64,000 nt of DNA from Clostridia bacterium (GCA_017465885.1 JAFTVG010000015.1:1-64000), one strand, 5' to 3'; positions 10,765 to 19,335 are shown, counted from the first letter of the stretch. Notes: generated by a model not told the origin, from the letters alone. Numbers and translations: made by a program.

Positions 10765-12177
10765 TTGGAAACTGATATTTACACGGGAACACTAACATAC
10801 AAAGATGTAGAGTTTACTTTTGTATTTGATAAGCAGGAATTAAGACTTGTTCCATCGTCAGATAAGAGTCGCGAGGTGGATCGTTGGTTTTTGAAGGCAC
10901 TTGGTGGAGGGGTGTATACTATGGGGGATCCTATATATGTCGAAACTCCTCTTGTATCAGCAAAATGTAATGAGTGTTATCAAATTATCTTTTTGCCATC
11001 CTATCATCGCTCTGTAGGACATATAAATTCGGTTGTCGTTATTGATATTCAAGCATATATCATTTACAACAGCAAGGGTAACGGAATCAAAAAAATATCT
11101 TTTGAATGTCCTGAAATCAACTCTATTTATTCAACAAGACAAGCTATCGAAACTAAGCGTTACTCCGATGGTGTATTTGAGATTAAAACTTTGAAGATTG
11201 ATACCTCAAATGAAGAAAAGCAATTCTTCAATGTCGATGGCAAGGATGTTGAAGTCTATTTTGACATTATTCAGAAAACCACGCAAGAGGTAATAAAGCC
11301 GCCGCTTTCGCTTCAATCTTGCATGTGTTTTCGCTTTGATCCGACTTATGATATTGATTTTTTATATAAGTTGCATCAGATTGCAAGATGCTTTGTGGAA
11401 TATGTGTGTTATCGAAAGGACATCTTCTTTCAGAAAATTCAAATATATACGGAAGCAACCGATAATGCAAAAATGACATTTCAAAATGGTGAGTTCTTTG
11501 TAGTTGGCGATAAAGCACCGATTGACGAACAAAGCATAAAAGATGGAAGGTGTATTAAGCATTACTACATAGCGGAAGCAGAAACTTCAATTCTTACTGC
11601 TATTGCTGAGAATACACTTTATATGCGTCATTTGCCGGAATCAAGAGAAGCAGGACAACATATAAATGCTGCACGCTTTGTAATGATTACAGCCGCTTTT
11701 GAATGGGAGTTCAAGAAGCTTTATCCAAGTGGATTAAGGAGAAAAGATGCTTCAATTAAGGCAGATGAAACAGCTACACAAGTGCTGACTACACTGATAA
11801 GTGAAAGCAAAGGAAAACTTAAAGAACTATACAAATCTTTGTTGAAAAACGGCATTGGTTTTGCACCATTACAAGCCAAAATGGTGCAAACGGGAAAAGA
11901 CTTGGATTCAATAATATCTCCGTTTGGAAAGTATCTATGCGCCATCAACAAAAAAGAATTGAACTACTCTAAAATGGGGGAACGGTTAGCTTCTCAAAGG
12001 AATCATTATGCTCACGGAGATTTAGACGAGGACTTTATAGGAGATTCTTTGCTTGATCTTATATTCTTGGAACGCATACTTTATGCAATGCAGTTGAAAC
12101 GATTTGGTGTTAGTGAGAAAAACATTCAACACTCCATCAATGATCTTTTTCATTGTAATATTGCAATAAAAGAATAG
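10765..12177 (+). CDS. HEPN-motif protein, ApeA-like
   Basis: TTG 10765 is preferred because GAGGAG (10750-10755) lies 9 bp upstream; GTG 10759 is only 3 bp from it. The protein is about 470 residues. The N-terminal 230 are beta-rich, as in ApeA-type N-terminal domains, and the C-terminal part is helical and contains RNHYAH (R412 to H417), the R-X4-H motif of HEPN ribonucleases. ApeA-like proteins are single-gene anti-phage systems thought to cut RNA. The length, domain order and position beside McrBC fit this. The family assignment is by pattern, not by search. Confidence 0.65.
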   Translation: METDIYTGTLTYKDVEFTFVFDKQELRLVPSSDKSREVDRWFLKALGGGVYTMGDPIYVETPLVSAKCNECYQIIFLPSYHRSVGHINSVVVIDIQAYIIYNSKGNGIKKISFECPEINSIYSTRQAIETKRYSDGVFEIKTLKIDTSNEEKQFFNVDGKDVEVYFDIIQKTTQEVIKPPLSLQSCMCFRFDPTYDIDFLYKLHQIARCFVEYVCYRKDIFFQKIQIYTEATDNAKMTFQNGEFFVVGDKAPIDEQSIKDGRCIKHYYIAEAETSILTAIAENTLYMRHLPESREAGQHINAARFVMITAAFEWEFKKLYPSGLRRKDASIKADETATQVLTTLISESKGKLKELYKSLLKNGIGFAPLQAKMVQTGKDLDSIISPFGKYLCAINKKELNYSKMGERLASQRNHYAHGDLDEDFIGDSLLDLIFLERILYAMQLKRFGVSEKNIQHSINDLFHCNIAIKE

Positions 12178-12396
12178 TTTATTATTAATTCGAGTTGAGC
12201 TGAGATACAACAGAAAACGCAAGCTAAATTACGTAGATGCACCTATACCACTTGAAATAGTAAGAACGATATGGTGAAGAACGTGCATAATACAATTGAT
12301 GAAATATTTAGAGAATTGATTTGTAAATGTTTTGATTCTTTTGTGAGGTTAAGCTGTTTTCAACTGGTAATTTAATTTCGTAATTGGAGAATAACA

Positions 12397-13974
12397 ATGA
12401 CATGTGATTATAAAAAAGAATTCGATAAATTAGTCAATTGTAAGAGCCTTGGATTTTACAATTGCGCAGAAAAAATAACGATTTTTTTGAAAAATAAAGC
12501 AGACGATTCTGTGACGAATTATTTTACCATTTTTGTTTTTGATGAACGATTTGCTCCAGACTACAAGAAATCCTTTTTAACAAAAAAGCTAATATCGATT
12601 TCAGATTCTATTTCGGTTGGCATTATTTGTGATGTTATTTCAATTGAAGATGCGGCAACGTATTATGAAACTCTTTGTGATAACTTGGAGAATAACACTG
12701 TTGATATTGGTCAAGGAACTTTAAACAAAGGTCCCTGTGAATTTGTTCCAAAAGTATTTGTTCCTGCTAATAGTACTAAAACACCACTAATCAATAAAGT
12801 TTTGAAAAACAACAATATAAATGGAAGCTATATTATAGAGTTTTTCGATGTGGAAAAACAACCGTCAACATTGATAAATCAAGCGCAGCTTAAAAAACTA
12901 AACGATACAATATATGAAATCATTCCAATAGATCTTTTCACTATATCAGACAGAATAGGAAATTTTATTTTTCAGTTTCCATCCATTAATTTGAAACATC
13001 ATTATAAGGCAGATAAAGAAGGCAATTTGAATTATTCCATTTGTGTTGATAAACGCTTAAGCTGCAATATTAATTATCAATTGATGTGTGAGTCAATTTT
13101 CGATGATAATATAATCGGGTATGGAGTGGAAAAAATATTATCAGCCGAAAACAATATAAAAATCTGGATTGGTGATACCGGAAATATAATAAACACATCA
13201 ATTATCGACGTAAATAGCGGTATTTTTTTAACATACCAAAGCACATCATTTATTCAAAATTTTCATTTTTCTTTTTCGATCGGCATGAGATTTGGTAGGC
13301 AAAGAGAAATATATGATGCCCAAAACAATATAATTGCTGCGCTTGATATCGTCTCAAATGAAAAATTAGATGGTCCCCAAAATAGTCCAGATAAATACAT
13401 GTCGATCATAGAACGTCGACAATACAAAAAAAGGACAAATGACCTATTAAACAACTTGGAATTTAAGCAATACGGAAAAGTAAATCGTGATAATCAAGCA
13501 ATAGAAGATATTATCAAAATTATGAATAAGGCTTCAAGTGGAAAAGTATATCTATGGGATCCATACTTGTGTGCTGAAGATATATTGAAAACTTGGTATT
13601 ATACCAAAATTTTTGGTTTGTGCTTGCATGCGATTACTTCCAGTGAGATTGCAAAGCTTAAAAAAGTGTCTCTCTTAGAGTGGCGCGAGGAACAAAAAGA
13701 GATATTCGAAAAAAGAAGTAACAATTATGGTATAAGATTAGAATTTAGATGTCAGCATGATAATTTTGGATACGGTTTTCATGATAGATTTATTATGATT
13801 ATAAATGAAAAAGAGAAGCCCAAGGTGTGGTCTATAGGGACATCTATCAATAGTTTGGGGAATTCTCATCACATAATTCAAGAAGTACAACATCCTCAAA
13901 TGATAGTCGATGCGTTTGAAGAGTTATGGGGCGAATTATCAGATGAAACCTGTTTAATATGGAGAAAAGATTAA
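12397..13974 (+). CDS. PLD-like protein (VPA1262-type), candidate defence effector
   Basis: This 525-residue protein has a long N-terminal region without recognised motifs. A C-terminal PLD-like half begins near KVYLWDPYL (about 383-391) and carries GFHDRF (H462-D463) with VWSIGTSINSLG downstream. This resembles the HxD/HxK phosphodiesterase half-site followed by GTS-N-LG seen in VPA1262-family proteins, which are found in defence islands. Only one HxD motif is visible. Upstream, 219 bp hold no recognised gene. It ends 1 bp before the next gene, so the two are translationally coupled. Confidence 0.55.
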   Translation: MTCDYKKEFDKLVNCKSLGFYNCAEKITIFLKNKADDSVTNYFTIFVFDERFAPDYKKSFLTKKLISISDSISVGIICDVISIEDAATYYETLCDNLENNTVDIGQGTLNKGPCEFVPKVFVPANSTKTPLINKVLKNNNINGSYIIEFFDVEKQPSTLINQAQLKKLNDTIYEIIPIDLFTISDRIGNFIFQFPSINLKHHYKADKEGNLNYSICVDKRLSCNINYQLMCESIFDDNIIGYGVEKILSAENNIKIWIGDTGNIINTSIIDVNSGIFLTYQSTSFIQNFHFSFSIGMRFGRQREIYDAQNNIIAALDIVSNEKLDGPQNSPDKYMSIIERRQYKKRTNDLLNNLEFKQYGKVNRDNQAIEDIIKIMNKASSGKVYLWDPYLCAEDILKTWYYTKIFGLCLHAITSSEIAKLKKVSLLEWREEQKEIFEKRSNNYGIRLEFRCQHDNFGYGFHDRFIMIINEKEKPKVWSIGTSINSLGNSHHIIQEVQHPQMIVDAFEELWGELSDETCLIWRKD

Positions 13975-13975
13975 T

Positions 13976-15085
13976 ATGTTAGAAGATAATAAAACCTCAA
14001 AAACCGTTTGGGAAGTTTTAGGCTCTATTCACTTTTCATTTAATGTTGATGAGTGCGCCGAACGAGTTGATATTGAGCTTCTTAGAATATTAAATGAGGG
14101 AAGAAACGAAGGCGATATAAATAAAATATATGATTTTATCGAAACCGCTGAAAGAGGTAATCAGCCGATAATAAATAGCGAAGTGCCCCAAATTCTTGAA
14201 GATGCTTACAAAACAGATGCACGAAGATTGTTTCGATTCATTGAAAGCAAAAAAGATATTGTTGACTATTGGACTTTTTTAAGTCTAATCAGCGATAAAC
14301 ATATCATTTATTCATTCGCTGATATGGAATCAGACAATTCATATTTCTTTTTTGAGTGCGCAAGACAAATTCTCACTCGATTTTCTAATGATGACAGCTA
14401 TAAATCTCCTTGCACAAGCGCAATTATTAAATTTGCAATGAATGATTTGAATTTGTGGAATTGTTGGACAAAAAAATTCGAAAATAATGTTAAATATAAT
14501 CGAATAATTTGGAATGTAATTTCCAAATTAGAATCACCACAACTTTTAGAATATTCAAGAACCATCCGATTGATAGAATGTTTTAATAATGAAACTGGAA
14601 GAATTCATCAAGAAGGATTTTTGAAATTGGGCGCTAAAGAACGAGATCGTATAATCTTGACAATAGCTAAAACAATTTATGATCAGTGGGAAAGTGCGTT
14701 GATTGAATCAAAAAACACAGGCAAATATCAAAATAATATTCTTTTTTCAAAATACTATAGCGTTATCTTATCATCTATGGAGTTATTATTTTCTGAGGAT
14801 AATATATGGGCGGCAGAGATGGAAAAATACGTACAATTCTTAGAATCGGATATCGAAAACTGGTTCTCCTCTGAAACCAAGCACTTTAGCGTTTTCTTCT
14901 TGAATTTGACAAATATATATTATCTGTTACTTGTAAAAGAAAACAAATTAGAAGTGATAGATAGCAATCGTGTTAAAACATCTTTTGAAAAAATAGAATT
15001 CTTACTAACTAAGTACGAATGCTATTGGCTTTTTGAGGATGCGAGTGAATATATTAGCCGTATCAAAAATTATTTGACATACTAA
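13976..15085 (+). CDS. Helical partner protein of the PLD-like gene (unknown)
   Basis: This 369-residue protein starts 1 bp after the PLD-like gene (TAATATG) and is not recognised. It is acidic and almost wholly helical by composition, with repeated leucine/isoleucine-rich amphipathic stretches that suggest a helical-repeat scaffold, and has no membrane segment. The tight coupling implies a fixed stoichiometry or complex. A terminator follows at 15181, so the two genes end a transcription unit. Confidence 0.55.
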   Translation: MLEDNKTSKTVWEVLGSIHFSFNVDECAERVDIELLRILNEGRNEGDINKIYDFIETAERGNQPIINSEVPQILEDAYKTDARRLFRFIESKKDIVDYWTFLSLISDKHIIYSFADMESDNSYFFFECARQILTRFSNDDSYKSPCTSAIIKFAMNDLNLWNCWTKKFENNVKYNRIIWNVISKLESPQLLEYSRTIRLIECFNNETGRIHQEGFLKLGAKERDRIILTIAKTIYDQWESALIESKNTGKYQNNILFSKYYSVILSSMELLFSEDNIWAAEMEKYVQFLESDIENWFSSETKHFSVFFLNLTNIYYLLLVKENKLEVIDSNRVKTSFEKIEFLLTKYECYWLFEDASEYISRIKNYLTY

Positions 15086-15180
15086 ACAATGAACAGTAAA
15101 AAACATACGGCGTTTTTTGAAATTAGTTTTACAATACAGAGCACATTACATATTAAAGAAAAATACAAACGGAATAATTG

Positions 15181-15214
15181 ACGAGGCCGCACGAAAGTGC
15201 GACCTCGTTTTCTC
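15181..15214 (+). terminator. Terminator after the defence genes
   Basis: ACGAGG-C-CGCAC, loop GAAA, GTGCG-A-CCTCGT: an 11-bp stem with one mismatch, followed by TTTTCTC. It separates the PLD-like unit from the LexA-like gene. Confidence 0.85.
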
Positions 15215-15238
15215 TTTTTGAATTTTTTGCAAAACCCA

Positions 15239-15289
15239 TTGACAAACTTTCTTTCGTGTGCTATAATTACTACACGGTACAATTGTACC
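15239..15289 (+). promoter_or_regulatory. Promoter and palindromic operator of the LexA-like gene
   Basis: Consensus TTGACA (15239-15244) and TATAAT (15262-15267) are 17 bp apart. A perfect 14-bp palindrome GGTACAATTGTACC (15276-15289) covers the start point. It lies 21 bp ahead of the LexA-like ATG and is most simply that repressor's own operator. Confidence 0.8.
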
Positions 15290-15310
15290 TTGTATAATTT
15301 GGAGGCATTT

Positions 15311-15916
15311 ATGAATAAGTGGAGTCCCGAAAGAGCGGAGGCGATCCGTCAATTTATAAACGAATATTTTATGGAGAACCGCAAGTCTCCTACGGTGCGT
15401 GACATTGCAGCGGGCACGGGTATCTCTAAGACTTCGGTGCAGAGATATCTCACCGATATGAAAGAACACGGAGAGATTGAGTACAACGGTCGCCGCAGTA
15501 TTGGTACAAATCTCTCTCGCAATATGTTTGAAACCACGCCCGCGATCCGATATGATTCTACCGTGTCCTGCGGGTTGCCGAGTGAGCCGAATGTGGAGGA
15601 AGCGGATATCATTCCTCTCCCCACCGCGCTTGTCGGTGACGGAAAGTTTTTCATTCTGACCGCGAAAGGTGACTCGATGACGGGCATCGGTGTTGATGAT
15701 GGCGATCTCATTATCGTGCGAGAGCAGAATACTTGCAGGGATGGTGATTATGCAGTTGTCCTTGTAAACGGAACTGAAACGTTGCTCAAAACTATCACCT
15801 ATCTTCCCGATCAGAAAGCTTATATGCTTCACGCAGAGAATCCCGATTACGATGATCGTATTGAGCACAACGTGCAAATCCAAGGAGTTGCTACGCAGGT
15901 AATCAAGAAACTTTAA
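15311..15916 (+). CDS. LexA-like self-cleaving repressor
   Basis: This 201-residue protein has a winged-helix N terminus (TVRDIAAGTGISKTSVQRYL, about 28-47) and a C-terminal S24 peptidase domain. The cleavage site is Cys87-Gly88 (Cys-Gly as in UmuD, rather than Ala-Gly as in LexA). The catalytic pair is Ser122 (GDSM) and Lys160 (LLKTI), spaced as in LexA. GGAGG lies 6 bp ahead of ATG 15311, and the longer upstream frame runs through the promoter and is rejected. It is expected to switch its operator off until DNA damage triggers cleavage. Its position in the island suggests control of element or defence genes rather than the chromosomal SOS regulon. Confidence 0.85.
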   Translation: MNKWSPERAEAIRQFINEYFMENRKSPTVRDIAAGTGISKTSVQRYLTDMKEHGEIEYNGRRSIGTNLSRNMFETTPAIRYDSTVSCGLPSEPNVEEADIIPLPTALVGDGKFFILTAKGDSMTGIGVDDGDLIIVREQNTCRDGDYAVVLVNGTETLLKTITYLPDQKAYMLHAENPDYDDRIEHNVQIQGVATQVIKKL

Positions 15917-15920
15917 CAAC

Positions 15921-16280
15921 GCTCTGCTTGTCTGTCAGTCTTAGCAAGCACTGCTTTTGGGCATCCAAAAGCCATTCTCGCTAATATGTCCGTTGGTCTT
16001 AGCAAGCATCGCGTTTGTCATGACAAACGGTCCATCGGTCTCAGCAAGCATCGCCGTTGTGTCCCAAATCCCAGCGGAAATAAAAAAGTATTCAATATGT
16101 TTGTTTGTCTTAGCAAGCATCGCGGTTGGACGCCCAAAGCCAACCGAAAGAAAACACATCAGTCGCAGCAAGCACTGCCTTTGTGTACCAAAGCTGTCTG
16201 TCAGTCTTAGCAAGCACTGGATTTGGGCACCCAAATCCGTCTATCAGTCTTAGCAAGCACTGCTTTTGTCATGACAGACA
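15921..16280 (+). repeat. Hairpin array D: seven GTCTTAGCAAGCA units
   Basis: Seven copies of a conserved 13-nt block (consensus GTCTTAGCAAGCA followed by YYG) begin at 15938, 15996, 16038, 16107, 16162, 16204 and 16247. Each is followed by a different short palindrome, for example TTTTGGGCATCCAAAA, TTTGTCATGACAAA and ATTTGGGCACCCAAAT. Four of the seven blocks are preceded by a CA ending of the type RTCA. Spacings of 58, 42, 69, 55, 42 and 43 bp are irregular. The stems differ in sequence yet keep pairing, which points to selection on structure. No gene is credible across it. It fills the gap between the LexA-like gene and the next ORF. Confidence 0.8.
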
Positions 16281-16303
16281 AAACCTTAGGAGGTAAATAT
16301 ATC

Positions 16304-16621
16304 TTGAACATCAAAGAAATATTAAATAGAATGATCGACATTCTCAAAGATAAGCACACTACATGGGGTTATTTAGAGCTTCCACAAATTAACGTTGACG
16401 CGCTGCGCAAAAGAATCATTGCGATTTTAAAGGACAAGCACGGCGGTGCGAATATGGGATTGGATATCCCCGATGATGAAATCGAAGCGCTTGCCGATGT
16501 GCTCCTTCCCGGTGTTATAAAATTCTTCTCTTCGGATGAATGGCGTGCCGAGCTTGAAGCGTGGAAGAAAGAGCAAGAAGTATTAGCGAAAAAGAAGGAG
16601 AACGAAAATGGGGTTGCTTGA
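16304..16621 (+). CDS. Small hypothetical protein after hairpin array D
   Basis: TTG 16304 is chosen because AGGAGG (16288-16293) lies 10 bp upstream; the longer frame runs through the hairpin array. The product is about 105 residues, helical, beginning MNIKEILNRMIDILKDKH, with two similar segments (ILKDKHTTWGY and ILKDKHGGANM) and a charged lysine/glutamate-rich end. It is not recognised. It overlaps the SWIM gene by 14 bp, so the two are co-translated. Confidence 0.6.
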   Translation: MNIKEILNRMIDILKDKHTTWGYLELPQINVDALRKRIIAILKDKHGGANMGLDIPDDEIEALADVLLPGVIKFFSSDEWRAELEAWKKEQEVLAKKKENENGVA

Positions 16622-17069
16622 ATGTGCAAGCGGCGCATCTGTTTGGCGCGGCTATGATTATTACAACGAGAAAAAAGTTAAGAACCTAACGGAGACCTCT
16701 TCGGGTGTGTTCACCGCTGATGTCTTTGGAACAGCAAGTGAGCCTTACGTTGTTGAAATCGACGTTGCGCATCCGAGAAAATCAACTTGCAACTGTCCGC
16801 ATGCTGACGGCAAGCGCATTGTCTGCAAGCATATGGTGGCAACCTATTTTACTGCTTATCCCGAAGAGGCAGTTAGATTTTACCGAGAGTATTTGAAAGC
16901 GCAGGAGGAAGCCGAGCAATACGAGGAAGAACTCTATGACAGAGTGCAGGAATACGTGGGACATATGAAAAAGGGTGAGCTTCAGCAAGCCTTGCTTGAG
17001 TTGCTCTTTGACGGACCCGAGTGGCAGTTTGAAAGATTTGTAAGAGACCACGATTTATATGAGTATTGA
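16608..17069 (+). CDS. SWIM zinc-finger protein
   Basis: This 153-residue protein has the SWIM signature CxCx(n)CxH as C61-N-C63, C73-K-H75 (CNCPHADGKRIVCKH), a zinc-binding module that contacts nucleic acid or protein. A helical region rich in glutamate (QEEAEQYEEELYD) follows. No nuclease or helicase domain is attached, so it is probably an adaptor or regulator. AAGGAGAACGAAA precedes the ATG, and the gene overlaps both neighbours, giving a compact operon of small genes. Confidence 0.75.
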   Translation: MGLLECASGASVWRGYDYYNEKKVKNLTETSSGVFTADVFGTASEPYVVEIDVAHPRKSTCNCPHADGKRIVCKHMVATYFTAYPEEAVRFYREYLKAQEEAEQYEEELYDRVQEYVGHMKKGELQQALLELLFDGPEWQFERFVRDHDLYEY

Positions 17070-17083
17070 CGGAGGTGCAGAGA

Positions 17084-17539
17084 GTGGATATATTACTAAC
17101 AGCATTCAAAGGCGAACACAATTCCTCCTATCAACTTATAAAGGATGTTGAGTGTGATAAATTGTTTTTAACCAATTCATTTGAAGGATTGGAAGAGGAT
17201 ATCGAAGAGTGTGATTGTGAACAATATTCTGCCGTTATAATGTTTGGACTGGATACTAAGCTGAAAGATAGAATCAGAATTGATGTTCGCGTCCAAACTG
17301 AATTTGGAACAAAGGACACAGTTTGGGATGTATCGGCAATATCTGAAATGTTTGATATATGTGGCGTCCCAAATTATATTTCAAAACGTCCAACAAAGTA
17401 TTTATGTAATTACGCATATTACTTAATGCTTAAAAAAATGTGCGGACGGGCAGTTTTTATACACATTCCGCCGGAAAGATATATTACTGATGAAATCAGA
17501 CAAAAGATTGTGTCTGTAGTACAAAAATTAAGCCGTTAA
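17084..17539 (+). CDS. Pyroglutamyl-peptidase (C15)-like protein
   Basis: GTG 17084 is preferred, with GGAGG 8 bp upstream. The 151-residue product has the C15 order: MDILLTAFKGEHNSSY (compare LLTGFEPF) at the start, AVIMFGL (50-56), the nucleophile motif YLCNYAYYLML with Cys108, and FIHIPP with the catalytic His127. It is shorter than classical pyrrolidone-carboxylate peptidases (about 210), and the active-site glutamate could not be placed with confidence. In the family these remove N-terminal pyroglutamate. Here, in a mobile-element operon with a SWIM protein, the role may differ. Confidence 0.65.
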   Translation: MDILLTAFKGEHNSSYQLIKDVECDKLFLTNSFEGLEEDIEECDCEQYSAVIMFGLDTKLKDRIRIDVRVQTEFGTKDTVWDVSAISEMFDICGVPNYISKRPTKYLCNYAYYLMLKKMCGRAVFIHIPPERYITDEIRQKIVSVVQKLSR

Positions 17540-17556
17540 AAAGAAGGTGGTGAATT

Positions 17557-19152
17557 ATGACAGGAGTAATATACGCTCGCTATTCCTCGGACAATCAGCG
17601 AGAGGAATCTATTGAAGGTCAGCTCCGGGAATGTCAGGCCTTTGCAAAGAAGAATGACATCACCTTGCTTGAACCGTATATCGACAGAGTCTTGTCGGCA
17701 AAGACGGACAACCGCCCGAACTTTCAAAAGATGATCAAAGATAGCGCGGCGAAAAAGTTTGACGTTGTTATCGTGTGGAAGTTAGACAGATTTTCGCGTA
17801 ACCGTGTCGACTCGGCGCATTACAAATATGTTCTTCGCAAGAACGGTGTCAAAGTTATCTCGGCAACCGAATCGATCTCGGAAGGCTCCGAGGGCATTCT
17901 GCTTGAGTCCATGCTTGAAGGTATCGCCGAATACTACTCTGCGGAGCTCTCCGAGAAAGTCGTGCGAGGCCTGACCGAAAACGCTCTCAAATGCAAATAC
18001 AACGGCGGCACACTTCCCATCGGATACACCGTTGATGAAAATCAATTTTTCCAAATTGATCCCGTTGCCGCGCCTGCTGTTCTTGATGCGTTCAAGAAAT
18101 ATGCCAAGGGCGCAACGATGCAGGAAATCACTTATGAGCTAAATATCAAAGGCATCCGTACCGTCAGAGGAACAAAGATCACCCTCAACACCGTGACACG
18201 AATGCTGCACAACCGTCGATACATTGGTGAGTATCAATATCGTGATGTGATCGTTCCCAACGGAATCCCCGCTATCGTCCCTGCCAAGTTATTTGAGCAA
18301 GTGCAAGAACGAGCCGCCGCGAACAAGAAAGCTCCCGCTAAACACAAAGCTGAGGACGAATATCTGCTGACAACAAAACTGTTCTGCGGATATTGCAAGT
18401 GTCTGATTACGGGAGAAAGCGGAACAAGTCATACGATGGAAGTCCATCGCTATTACAAATGCCGAGGCACACGTAAGAGCGGAACGTGTAAGAAGAAAAC
18501 CATCAAGAAGAAATGGATTGAGGAAGTGGTGATCCTGCTCATTCAGAAGTTTATCTTTGACGATGAGTTTCTCGACAGACTTGCAGATATGCTGATTGCC
18601 AAGCTCAATGCCGAGAGCAGCACTCTCCCGATTCTTCGCAAGCAGCTTGATGAAATTTAAAAAGGCATTGACAATCTCGTCAACGCCATTCAAGCGGGAA
18701 TTCTCACTGCATCTACCAAGCAACGTCTTGAGCAGCTCGAAGCCGAAAAGAGCGAGATCTCGGTGCAGATTCTCAAAGAAGAAATTGCTAAACCCACGGT
18801 TACAAAAGACGATATACTCGCATATCTTATCAAGTACCGCAAGCTTAATATGAAACAGCTTGACCACCGCCGCCGTCTGATCGATAGCTTCGTCAATGCG
18901 ATCTATCTGTTCGACGACTACTTGGTCATTACATTCAACTACAAGGAAGGCACAAAACGGGTCACCTTTGCCGAAATCGAAGAGGCATTTGGTTCGGATT
19001 TATCATCACTCACTGCACCAGAAAAACCGACAAGTTTCGACTTGTCGGTTTTTCAACTAAATCCACCCTTGCGGGTGGGTGAAATCGTCTTCGACGATGA
19101 AATCCAACTTCGCTGGATGAAATCCGCCTCGACGGCGGATGTGTGGATTTAA
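17557..19152 (+). pseudogene. Large serine recombinase, interrupted by a stop
   Basis: A large serine recombinase frame: resolvase domain with catalytic Ser10 (YARYSSDNQREES) and the arginine motif WKLDRFSRNR, then the recombinase domain (GYTVDENQFF, NRRYIGEYQY), a zinc ribbon (CGYCKCLITG, YYKCRG, CKKK) and a coiled coil. TAA at 18658-18660 interrupts the frame inside the coiled coil (LRKQLDEI, stop, KGIDNLVNAIQAG). The rest continues in frame to 19152, where the final 45 codons are translated hairpin repeats. The 367-residue upstream part keeps the catalytic and zinc domains but lacks part of the coiled coil, so its activity is doubtful. Confidence 0.8.
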
Positions 19153-19230
19153 TTTCATCTGAGGCAAAGCCGAAGATTTCATCAGCGTTAGCTGATTTCA
19201 TCCTTGCATCAGCAAGGATTTCATTATTTT
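19022..19230. repeat. Hairpin array B: ATGAAATC / GATTTCAT linkers
   Basis: The array starts with the perfect hairpin AAAAACCGACAAG / CTTGTCGGTTTTT (19022-19053), itself terminator-like. Short stems follow (CCACCC-TTGC-GGGTGG, GTC-TTC-GAC, GCC-TCGAC-GGC, AGC-GTTA-GCT, CTTGC-ATCA-GCAAG). The linkers are TGAAATC / GATGAAATCC in the first half and GATTTCATC / GATTTCATT, their reverse complement, in the second. It overlaps the 3' end of the recombinase frame. No gene lies in it. Confidence 0.75.
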
Positions 19231-19294
19231 ATGTAAGAGTTCGAATTCATACGCAAAACTGCCGAAAACATCTTTTTTGTAGCACTTAGACAAC

Positions 19295-19335
19295 AAAAAA
19301 GGAACTTTTGTCTACCAGACAAAAGTTCCTTTTTT
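19295..19335. terminator. Bidirectional terminator-type palindrome
   Basis: A perfect 19-bp stem (AAAAAAGGAACTTTTGTCT with its complement) with a 3-nt loop ACC. The A and T runs on both sides make it a terminator in either direction. It sits between arrays B and C. Confidence 0.8.

Noticed and set aside
15941..16253. Open frames on both strands across hairpin array D, with repeated AMLAKTN or GLSKHR peptides.
   Set aside because: The peptide repeats are simply the translated DNA repeat; frames differ between copies, and the variable parts preserve base pairing rather than protein sequence.
15938..16270. Array D as a CRISPR array.
   Set aside because: Repeats are short, spacing varies from 42 to 69 bp, the sequences between are palindromes instead of unique spacers, and no cas gene is present.
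15938..16621. Array D plus the 105-residue protein as a type III (ToxIN-like) toxin-antitoxin system.
   Set aside because: Type III antitoxins have regular tandem repeats and a toxin of about 170 residues with a known fold; neither fits. Kept only as a loose analogy.
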